The translations under genes were made by a program, and so were the position numbers. From Beverwykella pulmonaria (lineage: Eukaryota; Ascomycota; Dothideomycetes; Pleosporales; Melanommataceae): a stretch of 64,000 bases of DNA. Position 1 is the stretch's first letter, and each line of letters begins with the position of its first letter. The stretch spans positions 3,016,971-3,080,970 of the forward strand of contig BCHH01000005.1 in assembly GCA_001599595.1 (NCBI GenBank). Direction: 5' to 3'. Of the stretch, positions 42,226 to 53,660 are shown piece after piece. The notes under the pieces are model-generated. The model made no database searches, had not been told where the DNA came from, and saw nothing but the letters and a program-made list of their open reading frames with translations.

Positions 42226-43224
42226 ATGTCAACCCGCCGCAAACCCACCTCGCCCACCACCAACGGCCAACCCATCCCGCTCTCCTCTACGATGGCCTCC
42301 TCCACGACCCGCTCTTCACCGATCCAAACGCACCCGGCCCGGCGCTCTCCATTCTTCCCCACGCGCTTGGAAGCCCTCCTCATCGCCATCTACCCGACGA
42401 CGCTCCTCCTCGGCTCCATCTTCAGCATCCTCTCGCCGACATCGCGTCGCGCCCCATACTCGGCTACCTCGCAATCGCACCTCCCTGAATTTGCACCAAG
42501 CTACTTCGCGCGCAAGAAAAACATCTTCAACGTCTATTTTGTGAAGGTGGGCTGGTTCTGGACGACAGTCGCGTTCGCCGTATTCCTCTTGTTCAACCCG
42601 GGGCTGGGGAGGGGGCTCAGCGTGCGGAGGATTAGGGCAATCACGAGGTATGGAGTCGTGACGCTGTGGTGGGTCTTCGTCACGCAGTGGTTCTTTGGCG
42701 CGCCGCTTATTGATCGCGGGTTCACATTCACCGGGGGCCAATGCGAATTGCTACGGGACGGAGACGCGAGACAGGAGATGAGTAACACGAGGGAGTATTT
42801 CACAGCCGCAACATGCAAATTCGCTGGCGGCGCATGGAAAGGCGGGCATGATATCTCCGGGCATGTTTTCTTGCTCATCCTTGGCTCCGCGCTGCTGTGG
42901 TTCGAGTTTTTGCCCGCACTTACGCGAGTCGAGGGCTTGAGGGACGGACGCAGGATTATGTTGGAGGATGGCAAAGTCGCGACGGTAGCCGTGGAAAAGG
43001 ACCCGGATGCGGAAAAGGAAACACCCACGAGACAGGGCGTTAAGTTCGCGCTGGGGATTGCGGCCCTCATGTGGTGGATGTTGCTCATGACAGCCGCGTA
43101 CTTTCATACGTGGTTTGAGAAGTTTACTGGGTTGTTGGTGGCATTTTCTGGGCTCTGGGTTGTATATTTTCTTCCCAGGGGGGTTCCGAGTGTAAGAGCT
43201 GTTCTGGGGATGCCTGGGGTTTGA
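42226..43224 (+). CDS. SCS3: FIT-family ER membrane protein (Scs3/FITM2 type)
   Basis: A single exon encodes 332 residues. FIT proteins sit in the ER membrane and act as acyl-CoA or lipid diphosphatases needed for lipid-droplet budding. The family signature is clear: CKFAGGAWKGGHDISGHVFLL, with the two histidines of HDISGH at 208 and 213. A further His at 294 in AAYFHTWFEK matches the second catalytic His of mammalian FIT2. At least five hydrophobic segments are visible (about 47-70, 108-124, 143-160, 214-232, 275-295, 301-316). The first 45 residues are a disordered Ser/Thr/Pro tail. Its 3' end converges on the Rab gene. Confidence 0.92.
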   Translation: MSTRRKPTSPTTNGQPIPLSSTMASSTTRSSPIQTHPARRSPFFPTRLEALLIAIYPTTLLLGSIFSILSPTSRRAPYSATSQSHLPEFAPSYFARKKNIFNVYFVKVGWFWTTVAFAVFLLFNPGLGRGLSVRRIRAITRYGVVTLWWVFVTQWFFGAPLIDRGFTFTGGQCELLRDGDARQEMSNTREYFTAATCKFAGGAWKGGHDISGHVFLLILGSALLWFEFLPALTRVEGLRDGRRIMLEDGKVATVAVEKDPDAEKETPTRQGVKFALGIAALMWWMLLMTAAYFHTWFEKFTGLLVAFSGLWVVYFLPRGVPSVRAVLGMPGV

Positions 43225-43483
43225 GGAGGGGGGGTTAGACATGGGGCGCACGGAATGAAGGAAGAGTACTATTCATGAAAGAGCATTAAGGTGATAACTT
43301 TGGATAGATTAGCTTCATAACAAATTTGAACTCCGCTTCACATCGTAATATGCCCTTTGGAGTCTATCAATTTGCAATGTACACCGTCCCGCGTGATATT
43401 ACTACTAAAGAAACATGTGCAACTAGTCTCAACGCCCCGATGGTCAAGACACATCGTTGAAGAACACTGATCCCACCCCAGCC

Positions 43484-44318
43484 TCAACACGCACAACCCT
43501 CCTTCGCGCCCTCCGCCCGTCCACTACCCAAATTCACTCTCGCATCCTCCTGCCTATTAAGACTCGTCGCGCCACCCACACCCCTCGGGCCCTTCAAGCT
43601 CGTCTCGGGAATCGCATTCGCAATCGCCGTAAAAACCTCCGCAACATGCTGCCCCGTTTTGGCGCTCGTCTCAAAGAACAGCAGGCCCTCCTCATCTGCA
43701 TAGCTCTTGGCGGCCTTACTTGGCACCCGTCTCGCATCCGCCCCATCCTCCTCCTCGCCCTCTGCAGCGGGCGCTGCGTCGGTATCTGAGGCGCTCTCCT
43801 CGACGGCGGCCGCGAGGTCCGACTTGTTGCCTACGAGTGCGATGACGATGCCTGGCGAGGCTTGGCGGTGCAGCTCGGCGACCCAATGCTGGGCTTTTGT
43901 GAGCGAGGAGGGCTTCGTGATGTCGTAGACTACGAGCGCCGCTTGCGCGTTGCGGTAGTACATGGGTGCGAGAGAGGCAAAGCGCTCTTGGCCTGCCGTG
44001 TCCCAGATCTCGAATTTGATGGTGCGGGTGGGCAGGTTGCATTTTTGGGTCAGGAAGGCGGCTGTTTGAATAATGATTTAGCATGAGTTTGGGGAGGGGA
44101 TGTTAGAGGCGACGCACCGCCTATCGTTGGCTCCTTGTTCTCTTGGAAGTCGTTGTTCACGAAGCGCATTACGAGGGAAGACTGCTGCTGTTAGCATCTG
44201 CTTCCCCACCAGTACGTCTTGGATGTAAATCGCATACCTTCCCTACAGCTGCCTCGCCTAGAAGCACCAGCTTAACGCTGCTGCTCGGCTTCGGCGCGGA
44301 GGCTCCCGAATCCGCCAT
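43484..44318 (-). CDS. YPT52: Rab5-type small GTPase (Vps21/Ypt52 group) with acidic insertion
   Basis: Three exons on the minus strand, 44318-44238, 44181-44118 and 44061-43484, give 240 residues. P-loop GEAAVGKSS is rebuilt across the first intron. EPTIGAAFLTQ (Rab5-type effector region) spans the second. [24 protein letters not shown] and ETSAKT follow. The end EGCAC is a prenylation signal for membrane attachment. Rab5 GTPases control early-endosome fusion. Between NKSD and ETSAKT lies an extra, strongly acidic stretch of about 25 residues ([20 protein letters not shown]). Yeast Ypt52 also has an insert in this loop, so I prefer that paralog, but the symbol is tentative. Confidence 0.9.
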
Positions 44319-44668
44319 TGTAGAGGTAGTGAGATGTAGTGGGCTGATCAAGCTCTATAAGAGTCGCTGGGGGAATAAGAGTTATATTTTGAAGCTGCAG
44401 CTTGCGATGGGGAGGCGGCGGGTGATGTGGAGGGATGTAGTGTTGAGTCCTCGTAGGCAGGCCGTTTGGGTTGGTGTTAGTCCAGCGCAATGACGACTCT
44501 CGCGGGTCTTGACCTGCCGAATCACGTGATGTGGCTGAGGCGCTAGGCCTGGATAACTACACGCTCGATTTAGTCTACAGTTTTAAATTCATCGCTCAAG
44601 CCCTCATCCTTTAGTCAACTGCCTAGATACGGCGGGCGGTCATCACTTCACCTCATCGCCGCTTCAAC
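44319..44668. promoter_or_regulatory. Bidirectional promoter of the Rab5-type gene and an F-box gene
   Basis: Two starts face away from each other across 350 bases. No specific element is assigned. Confidence 0.4.
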
Positions 44669-45655
44669 ATGGCCAACCTTTTGCAACTGCCAGATGAGAT
44701 TCTTATCGACATCTTGCAAACGCTCTGGAGTCAGGATATCCCCAGCCTGGTCAACGTCCTATCCACCAGCAAGAGAATATACCATATCGCAAATGAAATA
44801 GTGTATCGTCATGTCTTTCTCGACCTTAATCGACCAGCACCACTGTCAAAGTTCACCCGTGACTGCCGTTACGTTCGCTCCCTTACGATTCCTGACGGTA
44901 TCTATGCCGATGACCCACTGGAAATACTCTTACGGACGCTGTCTTACACGAAGAGGCTAGAAACCTTCTCCCTGCGTCCTTATATATCATACTTGGCAAC
45001 ACCATTTTCGAGAGGCGCGTTGCCCTTTAAAACAACACAGATATTACAGTCGCTTCCCGCTACTATTACGAATTTGGAGATGGATACGAGTTGGCCGTAT
45101 AAAAAGTACCCTGATGTCCATTTCTGCCCGCATATCGGCAGATTGATCCCCCAACTAAGGGTTCTGCGTCTTCGACAGCCCCATGTCTGTAACGATCTTC
45201 TCTACCCATTGCAAGAAACTGTCTCCTCGCTCCGAGTAGCCAGCATCCAACTCCCCAGGCCCCGGATTTTAGGATTCGAGGTGGGCGCTTGCAGTCCCCT
45301 CTCCATCGATGGATTGATCGATGAGCTTCGCAAGCGCCTTCAAGATGGGCGATTTCCCTGGATTCAGCGTCTTCTCGCCATTAACGCCAGGGTAACGGTT
45401 AGCTGGCGACCCACCATATACGACTTGACTGTTCGAGACGTATGCACTGGTAGTTCCGTGACGCTCAATTACAGGGATCGTGGCCGTTCCGTTCCGTGCG
45501 CAGAGAGATATTCGATTCGTGGTCATGATGAAAAGGTTACTACGTTGTCTAAAGACGAATTGTTGACTTTAGTCGAGGGTGATACGAGGTGGACTACCTT
45601 GTCAACCGGCTCACGAATACCATCGCTGATAGGGGATGGAAAGAAAGATGCGTAG
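44669..45655 (+). CDS. F-box-like protein
   Basis: A single exon encodes 328 residues from MANLLQLPDEILIDILQTL. The F-box covers about residues 4-48 and ends with a typical ANEIVYRHVFLDL. A short region of leucine spacing follows (LETFSLRPYI, LRVLRLRQPHV), but no clear repeat domain. It probably acts as an SCF adaptor; the substrate is unknown. It is not obviously a copy of the F-box gene at 40376. It is the last clear gene before the 9-kb gene-poor stretch. Confidence 0.8.
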   Translation: MANLLQLPDEILIDILQTLWSQDIPSLVNVLSTSKRIYHIANEIVYRHVFLDLNRPAPLSKFTRDCRYVRSLTIPDGIYADDPLEILLRTLSYTKRLETFSLRPYISYLATPFSRGALPFKTTQILQSLPATITNLEMDTSWPYKKYPDVHFCPHIGRLIPQLRVLRLRQPHVCNDLLYPLQETVSSLRVASIQLPRPRILGFEVGACSPLSIDGLIDELRKRLQDGRFPWIQRLLAINARVTVSWRPTIYDLTVRDVCTGSSVTLNYRDRGRSVPCAERYSIRGHDEKVTTLSKDELLTLVEGDTRWTTLSTGSRIPSLIGDGKKDA

Positions 45656-48600
45656 CTTGGAAGTTAGCACGAGCGTATATCAGTTTGTGTACAAGTGTTT
45701 TCTTGCCTACGTGGGCAATTGTAGTCAGATATCACAAGGATCAAAAGAGCCTTACGCCATAGTATTGTATCTGTCGAGGGGTATTAGGGATAAATGAGCA
45801 AAGATCACCTCCTATGCTTATAAAACGCGTCGCCGCCTAGGCTGATTGTTCCAAGCGCAATACTGTGACGAGTTCTGACCTTTGTGCCTGGAATCAGCAG
45901 GTGGGTATACCAACCAGGACTTGTTGGTATCGCATGCGGGAGATCCCATGGATAAGTATCGCCCAGCATCCAAATCATCGAGATAAGCACAGACAGACAC
46001 ATGCGCCTACTAACGCTACTCATGGGCCTGCACAGCGGCTTATTAACGCTGTTCACAGGGCTCCAGGACAGCCGCTCAGTGGCTAGCTACCAGCGCCTAT
46101 TTATGAGACTCCATGGCAATAAGCACCTGGATTTTGGAGCTACAATGCAATGGCAGCATAAGACCCCAGCATATGGATAGATGCTACATACCTGATACTC
46201 GAGAGCGAAGTCCAAGCAGATCTAGCTACGAGAAACGACCTTGTAACAGCTATCGTCCGCGCTCTCCGCAGCATAACTGTCAACGTCCTACTAATATGTT
46301 TCTTTAAACGGTGTTGAACGGTTTTGTCGTGAGCACCTGTGCTTAGGCCGAATGAAAAACGCCTACACACATGGGAACTCTGAAGCTGAAACTAATAAAA
46401 GGTTGCGCGAAGAAAGTAGATTTAGTCGCGCTCAGTTTTAAAATAGATTACAAGGTACTTGGAGGTATGGGAAGCACTCTTCTTGGTAGACAAAGAGATG
46501 GGGGCGTGGTATTTTGCAACATATAGTAGATCTCCTTGTGTCTGACATGGTATATAGTCGTGTTAAAAATTTATAGCGATCAGCAAAACTACGCAAACTT
46601 ACCTCTTTAAGTTACGCGTATAATATCATCAACCTTCTATATGATTTCGCCGTACCAGCTGTATTGAAATCCACCTTTGTCGTTCTCCATTTTTCTCCCT
46701 TCACACAACTCCTTGGAATATTTTGATTAATACATATACATGGGTGCATTATGGCGTTGGAGGGAGACCAAAACCATGAACCATAATCTACTATGGTGAT
46801 AAGACTTCCCTCCAAAATCACTCAATCAGCACAACACGTCGTGCCCTCGAAGAGGATGAAATAACTCGTCACGGAGAGGACTGCGTCTTCGCACAGTTCC
46901 AACCTGTATACTGTAAAAGTGCCAATATATCACCTTATAGCGTTCGAGCAAGATCTACACACAACCTTACGTAGCACCACTACAGAGGCAGCAGACGATC
47001 GACCATGTTCACTGTCGAGTTCTCTGATACTTGACCCATTTTTCTCACTGAATTCTACCATAACAAACGAGCGAAACTGACGGGGTCAAAATATGATATA
47101 ACGCCACCCAAAACATGCCATATCTCCAAAAGTGGACGGAAAAGCTTTTGATGCTGCCTACCTAAACAACAGTATATCGCTCTACATGCTGGTTTTTGAG
47201 AAATTCTGCACTTCGACTATGCTTTACATCCTTACGTCATAAAGTTAACAGACCAAAACACATCTCAAATGTTGCTGGACAGAGATCTGGAGACTCAAAT
47301 CTTCCACCCGAAAACCTGACGGTGTCTGCAGTTCTTCAGAAGTTCCAAGACTTGCCATGTATGTTGTGTCTTGAAACATCAACAGCGTATAATCCCATGT
47401 CGACCTCTGACCTTTGGCGAATAGAGAATTTCTTCTTGTACCTCTAGGGATCAAAACACGAACCAAAATAGACCCCAGACACAAGACATAGTACCGGAGT
47501 GAGGCTATTGCGAATATAACAAAGACCAGAAGTTTATTGTTAAAATATTCTATTTAAATTCATGGTGCGGTTTTAGATAATCATTACATTGGAGCAAGAT
47601 GCATGAACGGACACGAGTCAAGGGAGGGAGGGAGTTCTAGACTTTATACATCTCGGCCCGGTCTCTGACGCCATGTCCAGTACATTTTCATCTTTTGGAT
47701 GCTATTATTTGAGTCAACAGCAAGGCGCAATACATTCGAGGTACCCGTCTCCGGGTTTCATCCAAAGTCTAGGACGGACGCAACATAGGAAACAACATGA
47801 CGGCTTGTTTTTGTAAGACAGAATATAAACAAAAGACATATGTACACCATTTTCTAAGATTGTAGCTATCCGCAGCTGAGCGCAGACTAGTGGCAAATCG
47901 CCATCATCATTTTGTGGGCTCGAGACGATTTCTTAGACGCCGAGGATTTTCGAAATTCGACATAGAGGCTGAAGTGGCGATTTCCCAGACTCGTGAGATA
48001 TGTTTGTCATACATAGCTATGTTCATTGCAAAAGCCGCTTCGCGCTACTATCAATGAACAAGCCTTCAAAGAAACCCAAGTCAAGGTTTACGGTGTTTGC
48101 GTCCTTTGCAGTATATCCGTAATCTGTAAACTCTGACCCGAGATCCATATCTCGGAAGGAGTACACCTAAAGCTACATGAATCCGCCGAGATGTGTGTTT
48201 GCCCTACAGCGTATTGCCGCCTCCAAGGGATCGCAATGAGGTCACCGGTACTGCTGATACCTGCTGTTGGCAGAAGCAAGGGCATTGTGTAGTATTAGGA
48301 ACATGCTTTTGTAAAGTGGCTGAATCTGGGCGGTTCCGCAGGTTGCAGGAAATGTACTGTCGCAAGTGGAAATATGGTGTAAATTGCAGTTCATTGACTG
48401 TTGGTACTATGAATATGAAGTGCAACTGATAACACTAGCCATCTCAGACCTGGTCCAGACCAAGCAGGTGGCGTTCATTCTGTTGCATCTCTCCAATACA
48501 GGGTAAGAGGTCGGTGTTATAGAGTGATTGCGCACGAGAAGTGGGGTATTCAAAATGTGACATCATATGGCGCCAAAAGAGGACCGAACTAGAGTTTTCG

Positions 48601-49149
48601 GGACAACTAGAAGACTGAGTTTGAAGCTGAATGAGATGCAGATCCAGAACTATGGTTGAATACAGAAATAAGAAGAAAAGAAAAAGGAACAACCGTGTGG
48701 GAACCATTGAAACACACCGACCTTTCCGTATCCGATGCAGCGTGCATAGTAAGTTGAAAAAGAATTATGCTTGGAAGCGACCCCACTGATCTGTTATTTA
48801 CTATGTGGCCTAGCTCCCGAATTCTAGAGCCGCTGTTAAGTTGTGGATCTTCCTTCTCCGCGGTTGCACACCAACTCAGCTGGGCCATGCTTTTTAGGTA
48901 TTTTCAGCAGCAGGATAAGCTTATCGTTTCCTCCAGAAGCAATTCCAGATGTAACTCTACGTCTACCTTGCGCGCATTATTTCGGGTTTTCCCTGGCTGT
49001 TAACACACCCTCCCAGAATATAGCGACCAGGGCGAGAGATGAGGCTGCAGCTGCAAGCAGACTAGCTTGTCGAGGCTCACCTTTGATTCAGCCTTACAGT
49101 GAGTGAGTGCCGCATGGCATGGCATTGCATTGCATTGCATTGAAACGCC

Positions 49150-49163
49150 CGCGACGCGTCGCG
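49150..49163. promoter_or_regulatory. 14-bp perfect palindrome containing ACGCGT
   Basis: CGCGACGCGTCGCG is its own reverse complement and contains the ACGCGT core of yeast MCB elements. A tetra- to pentanucleotide GCATG/GCATT repeat lies just before it (about 49112-49140). There is no gene nearby to regulate, so the role is unknown. Confidence 0.4.
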
Positions 49164-49420
49164 AAACAAAAGCTTCTAATTCGCCTGCTCGCTAACCACG
49201 GCAGGGCGGGAGAAGGCGATAAGCATCCACGTGGACGGATCCTTCCGCCCAAGTCAGCGAGCATGCATGATTCCTTCCACATTCGGTCTCCGGAGGCAGT
49301 TGTCAGAATTACTGCTGATGTGATGGAACACTCGTTCTTCGGTAAGCCGGAGTCGTCGAGATGCAGTCATCTATCGATTGTTGACGTAGGAGTCATCGCA
49401 ATGTCATTCTGGGGTGGTAC

Positions 49421-49445
49421 AGCCCTCGAGAGATCCTCGAGGGCT
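49421..49445. repeat. Perfect hairpin with 10-bp arms and 5-base loop
   Basis: AGCCCTCGAG at 49421-49430 and its reverse complement at 49436-49445 flank AGATC. The arms contain XhoI-like CTCGAG palindromes. It is not followed by a T run on either side. Confidence 0.85.
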
Positions 49446-49599
49446 CGGAATTCCGTCGCTGCGCCGAGTTCTGTTTTTGGGGCAGAATGAATATATACTC
49501 CACCATAATAGATTGGATCATGGTCAGACTACACTCGGTCGACAGAGTTAGAAAGTGTGAGCTGCAAGTGAGCTGAAGATCGAATAGGCGGCGCACGCG

Positions 49600-52500
49600 G
49601 ATGCGCAAGAAAGCACCTCAAGCTGGTCTTACGGATTAAGTCCGGATATAGGTGGTATTAATCGATAGGACGCGGCTTGCTGGTTTCTGTTTCGGCATGC
49701 AGTTCGTTGCGGCGATCTAGAATCGGCGAGATACCATTGCGCGCTTCCTGAAGCAGCGGTGTATCGATAGTACCTATCCATTATCAGCCCCAAATCGAGC
49801 ACCATGTAGAGGAGTGGCGTCCTCGACAACCGCTGTTTCCCACGGACAGAAAGACAAGGCACGCTCCCGGAAAGGGAGTTGGGACAGTAGCGCCCTGCAA
49901 GCTGGGGTGGCGTTTGCTTCATTGATGAAGCGTGAAACAATTTCTTCACTAACTAACTTTGTCGTATTCGATTGAGTTTCCGAGGGCACGCAGAAGCCGG
50001 CTACCGCACAGAAGGAACTGGGCGCCCCCTCCGCAGAACTGGTGTTCGTCGTTCGCGATCTGGGTCTGAAGCAGGTCTGCCGCAGATCGACGGATACGTA
50101 TAGACTGGAGAGGTGATGGGATGCGATGACGCGAAGCTGGGTGGTTTCTGCAGCGGGTGGCACAGCAGCTGAGTGACTGCAGAACGATGCGAAAAGGCAC
50201 CTACGACCGGGAACGGCGAGCTGGTCCTCCTGGTACGACGAACGATGGAACTGGCAGCAAACACGAGGTCGGCGAGTTTCCAAGTTCGCACACGGCCACG
50301 CTGTCCAGGGCAAGGCAAGGTTGATATGCGTTTGGATAGCAGCAGCGGCCAACACAGGCGGCCGTTGGACCACCACGACGGAAGAGGAAGACGGAAACCG
50401 CTCGCCGGGTCTGCTTTGAGAAGGCCATTGCCTCGAAGCCGCGGTGCAACGTTGCAGCAGTGTCTTCAATCTTGGGGCCGCATCCTCAATATCCTGTTCC
50501 GGAGGCCGCCGGGTAATGGGTTCCTCGGCTGTGTCCAGGTTGCGGCAGCTCTCTCGTGCGTTGCGCTGGCCGGTCCGAATGCTGACGAGTCTGCTGCCAG
50601 GTTGACGGCAGTGAGCCCGCAGTCGGGCTCTCTACGCTCTTGTGCAGTCCGCCCGGCAGCCCCCTTTCCCAGCCCCATCCCCATCCCATGAATCCCAAGT
50701 GCAAGGCGAAGCTCCACTGCGCGCAGTGGGCTCCACGTGTGCTGGCAGGGTTGCCTGTGCAGGTATCGACGTTCTCTGGTCCTTCGCTTCCATGGGGGTG
50801 GATGCCGCTGGTAAGATTACAGTAGCGCAAAACCCAAGTGCTAAACCGTTCGTCAGCGCCTACAATAAATCCCGACTCCCCGCAGCCAACATTCACGACT
50901 GCAATTTCATCCCAAAAATCTCTTCTGGCAGCCAACCCTGGCGCTCATCACTACTTTGGGTGTGCTGTGCAGGGAGTGGACGCGCGGGTGGAGTTGGTAA
51001 CAACTCAGGCACATTGCCACCCAGCCGCGCGCTCGCCGAGCCTCTAGGAAGTGGTTGCGACGACAGTCGCATCAGGGTGGCAGATATCCCTCACAATTGC
51101 CCCTGTGCCACGATGAGTCGATGATCCATCCTCCATGCAAACGCAAGAACTGGGAGCTGCGCTGGAGCCTGGAGATGGCAATCTGCTCGTGGCGGCCGGC
51201 CCGTGTCTGCAGCTTTTTTTTTGGTCCAAACGCCCGGCCAGAGAGCCAATGGATGCCGATGCGTGCTCGCGGCGTGTCTGTCTTACAGATGTCTTTGAAC
51301 CCCTGGCCATACTTGCTCGGAGGCAGCAGGGCGAATTCACCTTTAGGAGCAAGCTCCGGGCCAATCAAAGCCTTGCCCGCAAGTGCATTTATATTATTGG
51401 CAGCATGCGTTTACTGTGAATTCTGCCAAATTGTGCCCTGGTCAGCAGCTGGCTACGATACGGAGCAACTACGAGGAGGGAAATGCCTTCGTCGCTCCGT
51501 CCCGTGCCAAAAGCAAATGGCTCGTTGACACGGCTTGCGAAGACGCAAAGTCGCATTAATCAGATTCCACCAAGGGCGAGCGAGACCACAGTAAGAAGAG
51601 ACAGGTCGCCGTCTGCCGCCCCGCGAGGAGAATTTGACAAAGCACAGTCGATTGTGGATGATACCGGACCCAGGTCCACATCCCAGCAGCTGCAGCGAAC
51701 GAATCCACGCGGCCACTAGCAATGCGGAAGGCTTGCATCGATCTGTTCTGTAAAGCGCGCAGAAGGCAACATGTCTGCGCAGGAAGTGGCCACATCTCGC
51801 TCCACACGAAGTCTCTTGACACAGCGTCGCTCGTCCTGACGTCGCATCCCAAACCTTGGGCCAAAATGACATTGAATGCGGCCGATGAAGCAGGGTGACA
51901 TTCGCAGGAGGTCCAGCGACATGGCCAATCTCGCGCGCCGGCTGATCAAACATGGACGTTTCCAGAGTCTTTCCAGAAGGAAATAGCCAAGCGAAGCCTG
52001 TGGCGCCGGAATGCAGCCCATGGAGCCCAGTGCAGACAAGCGCCGATGCTCCCTGTCGCGCACAGATGCGTCCAACGCTTCTTGCCCAAGCGGCGCTCAT
52101 CTTACGGCGTTACGGCGTGGCTATCTAGTCATGGCCTCACGGGGAGCAGGACGGGTGTTGCCCGGAGACCGCCCTGTTGACACGAAACGCAGCGCCCGAG
52201 AGGGCCATGACATGGCGGGCGCAGGTCGCTGGCGGCCCGAAATAGCAGCTCCAGAGAGGGAGGATGTGCCAGGAGGGACGGGGGGTTTGTGGAACAATCC
52301 CACGTGGAGAGCGTATCCTATCCTATCCCATCGAGTTATCGACGGCACACGCAGCCGGCACAACACCGTGCCAAAAGGAAGCATGCGACTTGTTGTTGCT
52401 GCTGCGATAGAGGCTTTCAAAAGTAATGCATCCTATTCCGCTGACAGTGGGCCTGCAACCTCGCTGGGTCGATGGCAGAAGGTTAACCTTCCCAGCAACC

Positions 52501-53457
52501 TGGGCGACGGATGGATCAAGGCGACACTTTTGGGTTCAGCGAAGTGCAGCGGACCCATCGGGGAAGAGCACCCGCAGGCTAGGAGGCGTCCTAGGGCGGC
52601 CACTGTACATCTAGCAAGCCTTCTGGACGCGGCTCAGCGAGTCAACGATAGTCAAGCACTGAGTTGGAGAAGTGGTTAGGTAGGCCCACGCTGACACGGT
52701 CTCATCTCAGCCGAGCGCGTGTCAGGCGTGAGAAGGGATGGAAGGATCAAGAGTGCTATCAGATGGGCGACATAACGGGTGGATGGGTGTGAGTGTGCAT
52801 GCGATATCGACGCTTTTATCGTCACTTTCCGCGCCTCTATCAGCACACCAGGCCGCCCGCGCGGGACTGTGCCTGCAGCGAGATGTCACACACAGGCAGC
52901 GTCAGGAGAGGGTGGTGAGAAAGGGGATGCGAAAGACGTTGCTGAGTGGATCCAAGCGCGGCGGCTTGCAGCAGCCTGCAGGAACGCGCCGCTTCCGGGG
53001 GTAACCTGCTGGTTGGATTCAGTGCGCGTCGATCCCCTGTCTCCCTTGTCGTCTACCATGTCCTTGTTCGGGAGGCCTGTGCCTCTGCCTTTGGCAAGAA
53101 ATTGTGTGCGCCGCCCACGGAGCCATTCGAAACATGCCGCCGGCACGTCATGTAGCCAGCTTGGAACTTGGGCTTTGGCTCCCAGTGCACACGGCACTAA
53201 TTTCATTTTCTGCCAGGGGCCAAACAGTATAACAGTGCCGATTTCCCTCGTAGCTCACGTTCCTGTTTCCAGCTCAGTCACAGTCATTCATTTACACTCA
53301 CCTCTTCCCTCCTTACCACTCCCTAATCACGTGTGCACCGCCCGGTTGCCGTCCACATCCAACAGTTTTGCTTGAGCTTTCTCATCTCACCGTCTCGACG
53401 ACCCCAACCCCGACGCTCACTCTTGCGCTGCTCTTCACCACCCTCGCACACTAAACC
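49600..53457. other. Gene-poor stretch, part 2 (GC-rich, many overlapping open frames)
   Basis: GC-rich sequence with long overlapping frames in several phases, the pattern of low stop density rather than genes. One minus-strand stretch around 49660-49830 reads ankyrin-like words (DATPLHGA, then DTPLLQEARNG in another phase) and could be the tail of a decayed or spliced ankyrin gene. I do not call it. A run of T lies near 51211-51221. Confidence 0.4.
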
Positions 53458-53561
53458 GTCACGCTGACGCATCCAAATCGGTAAGCACCGTTCCTGCTGC
53501 TGCTGCTACTTTTAGCGCCGCCGACTGACGATATAAAGCAGCTTGTAAATCCATCATCACC

Positions 53562-53660
53562 ATGATTGTCAGAGAGTCTGAATCCACCAACATGGGACGC
53601 GGAGCCTACGACACCACAGGGACGCCCAAACCCCCGCCGCCGCCGCCAAAGAGGCGCTAG
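53562..53660 (+). CDS. Candidate 32-residue Pro-rich small ORF with spliced leader
   Basis: The ATG lies in a good context (CATCACCATG), just after an intron-like segment (GTAAGC donor at 53480, acceptor CAG near 53541). The preceding C/T-rich sequence looks like a fungal leader. The peptide ends GTPKPPPPPPKRR, a polyproline run with a basic end. Downstream, another intron-like unit (GTAAGT near 53809, branch CTGAC, acceptor GTGCAG near 53865) suggests a longer spliced transcript. I do not recognise the peptide, and it may be non-coding RNA instead. Confidence 0.3.
   Translation: MIVRESESTNMGRGAYDTTGTPKPPPPPPKRR

Larger units (their letters stand above)
45656..49599. other. Gene-poor stretch, part 1
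   Basis: Almost 4 kb without a gene I can support. The best frame is on the minus strand at 45805-46056, with a hydrophobic segment (SVLISMIWML) and a motif-like WYTHLLIPGTKV; it may be a relic or an unrecognised gene. The plus strand near 46165-46310 has a short plausible stretch (ILESEVQADLATRNDLVTAIV). The remainder is of moderate AT content with short random frames. A perfect CGCGACGCGTCGCG palindrome lies at 49150-49163 and a hairpin at 49421-49445. Confidence 0.4.

Noticed and set aside
49774..50469. 231-codon minus-strand frame with DATPLHGA near its end
   Set aside because: The rest is low-complexity without ankyrin spacing, overlapping frames are equally long, and the apparent continuation is in another phase.
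52779..53375. 198-codon plus-strand frame upstream of the small ORF
   Set aside because: Composition resembles random translation; no recognisable motif.
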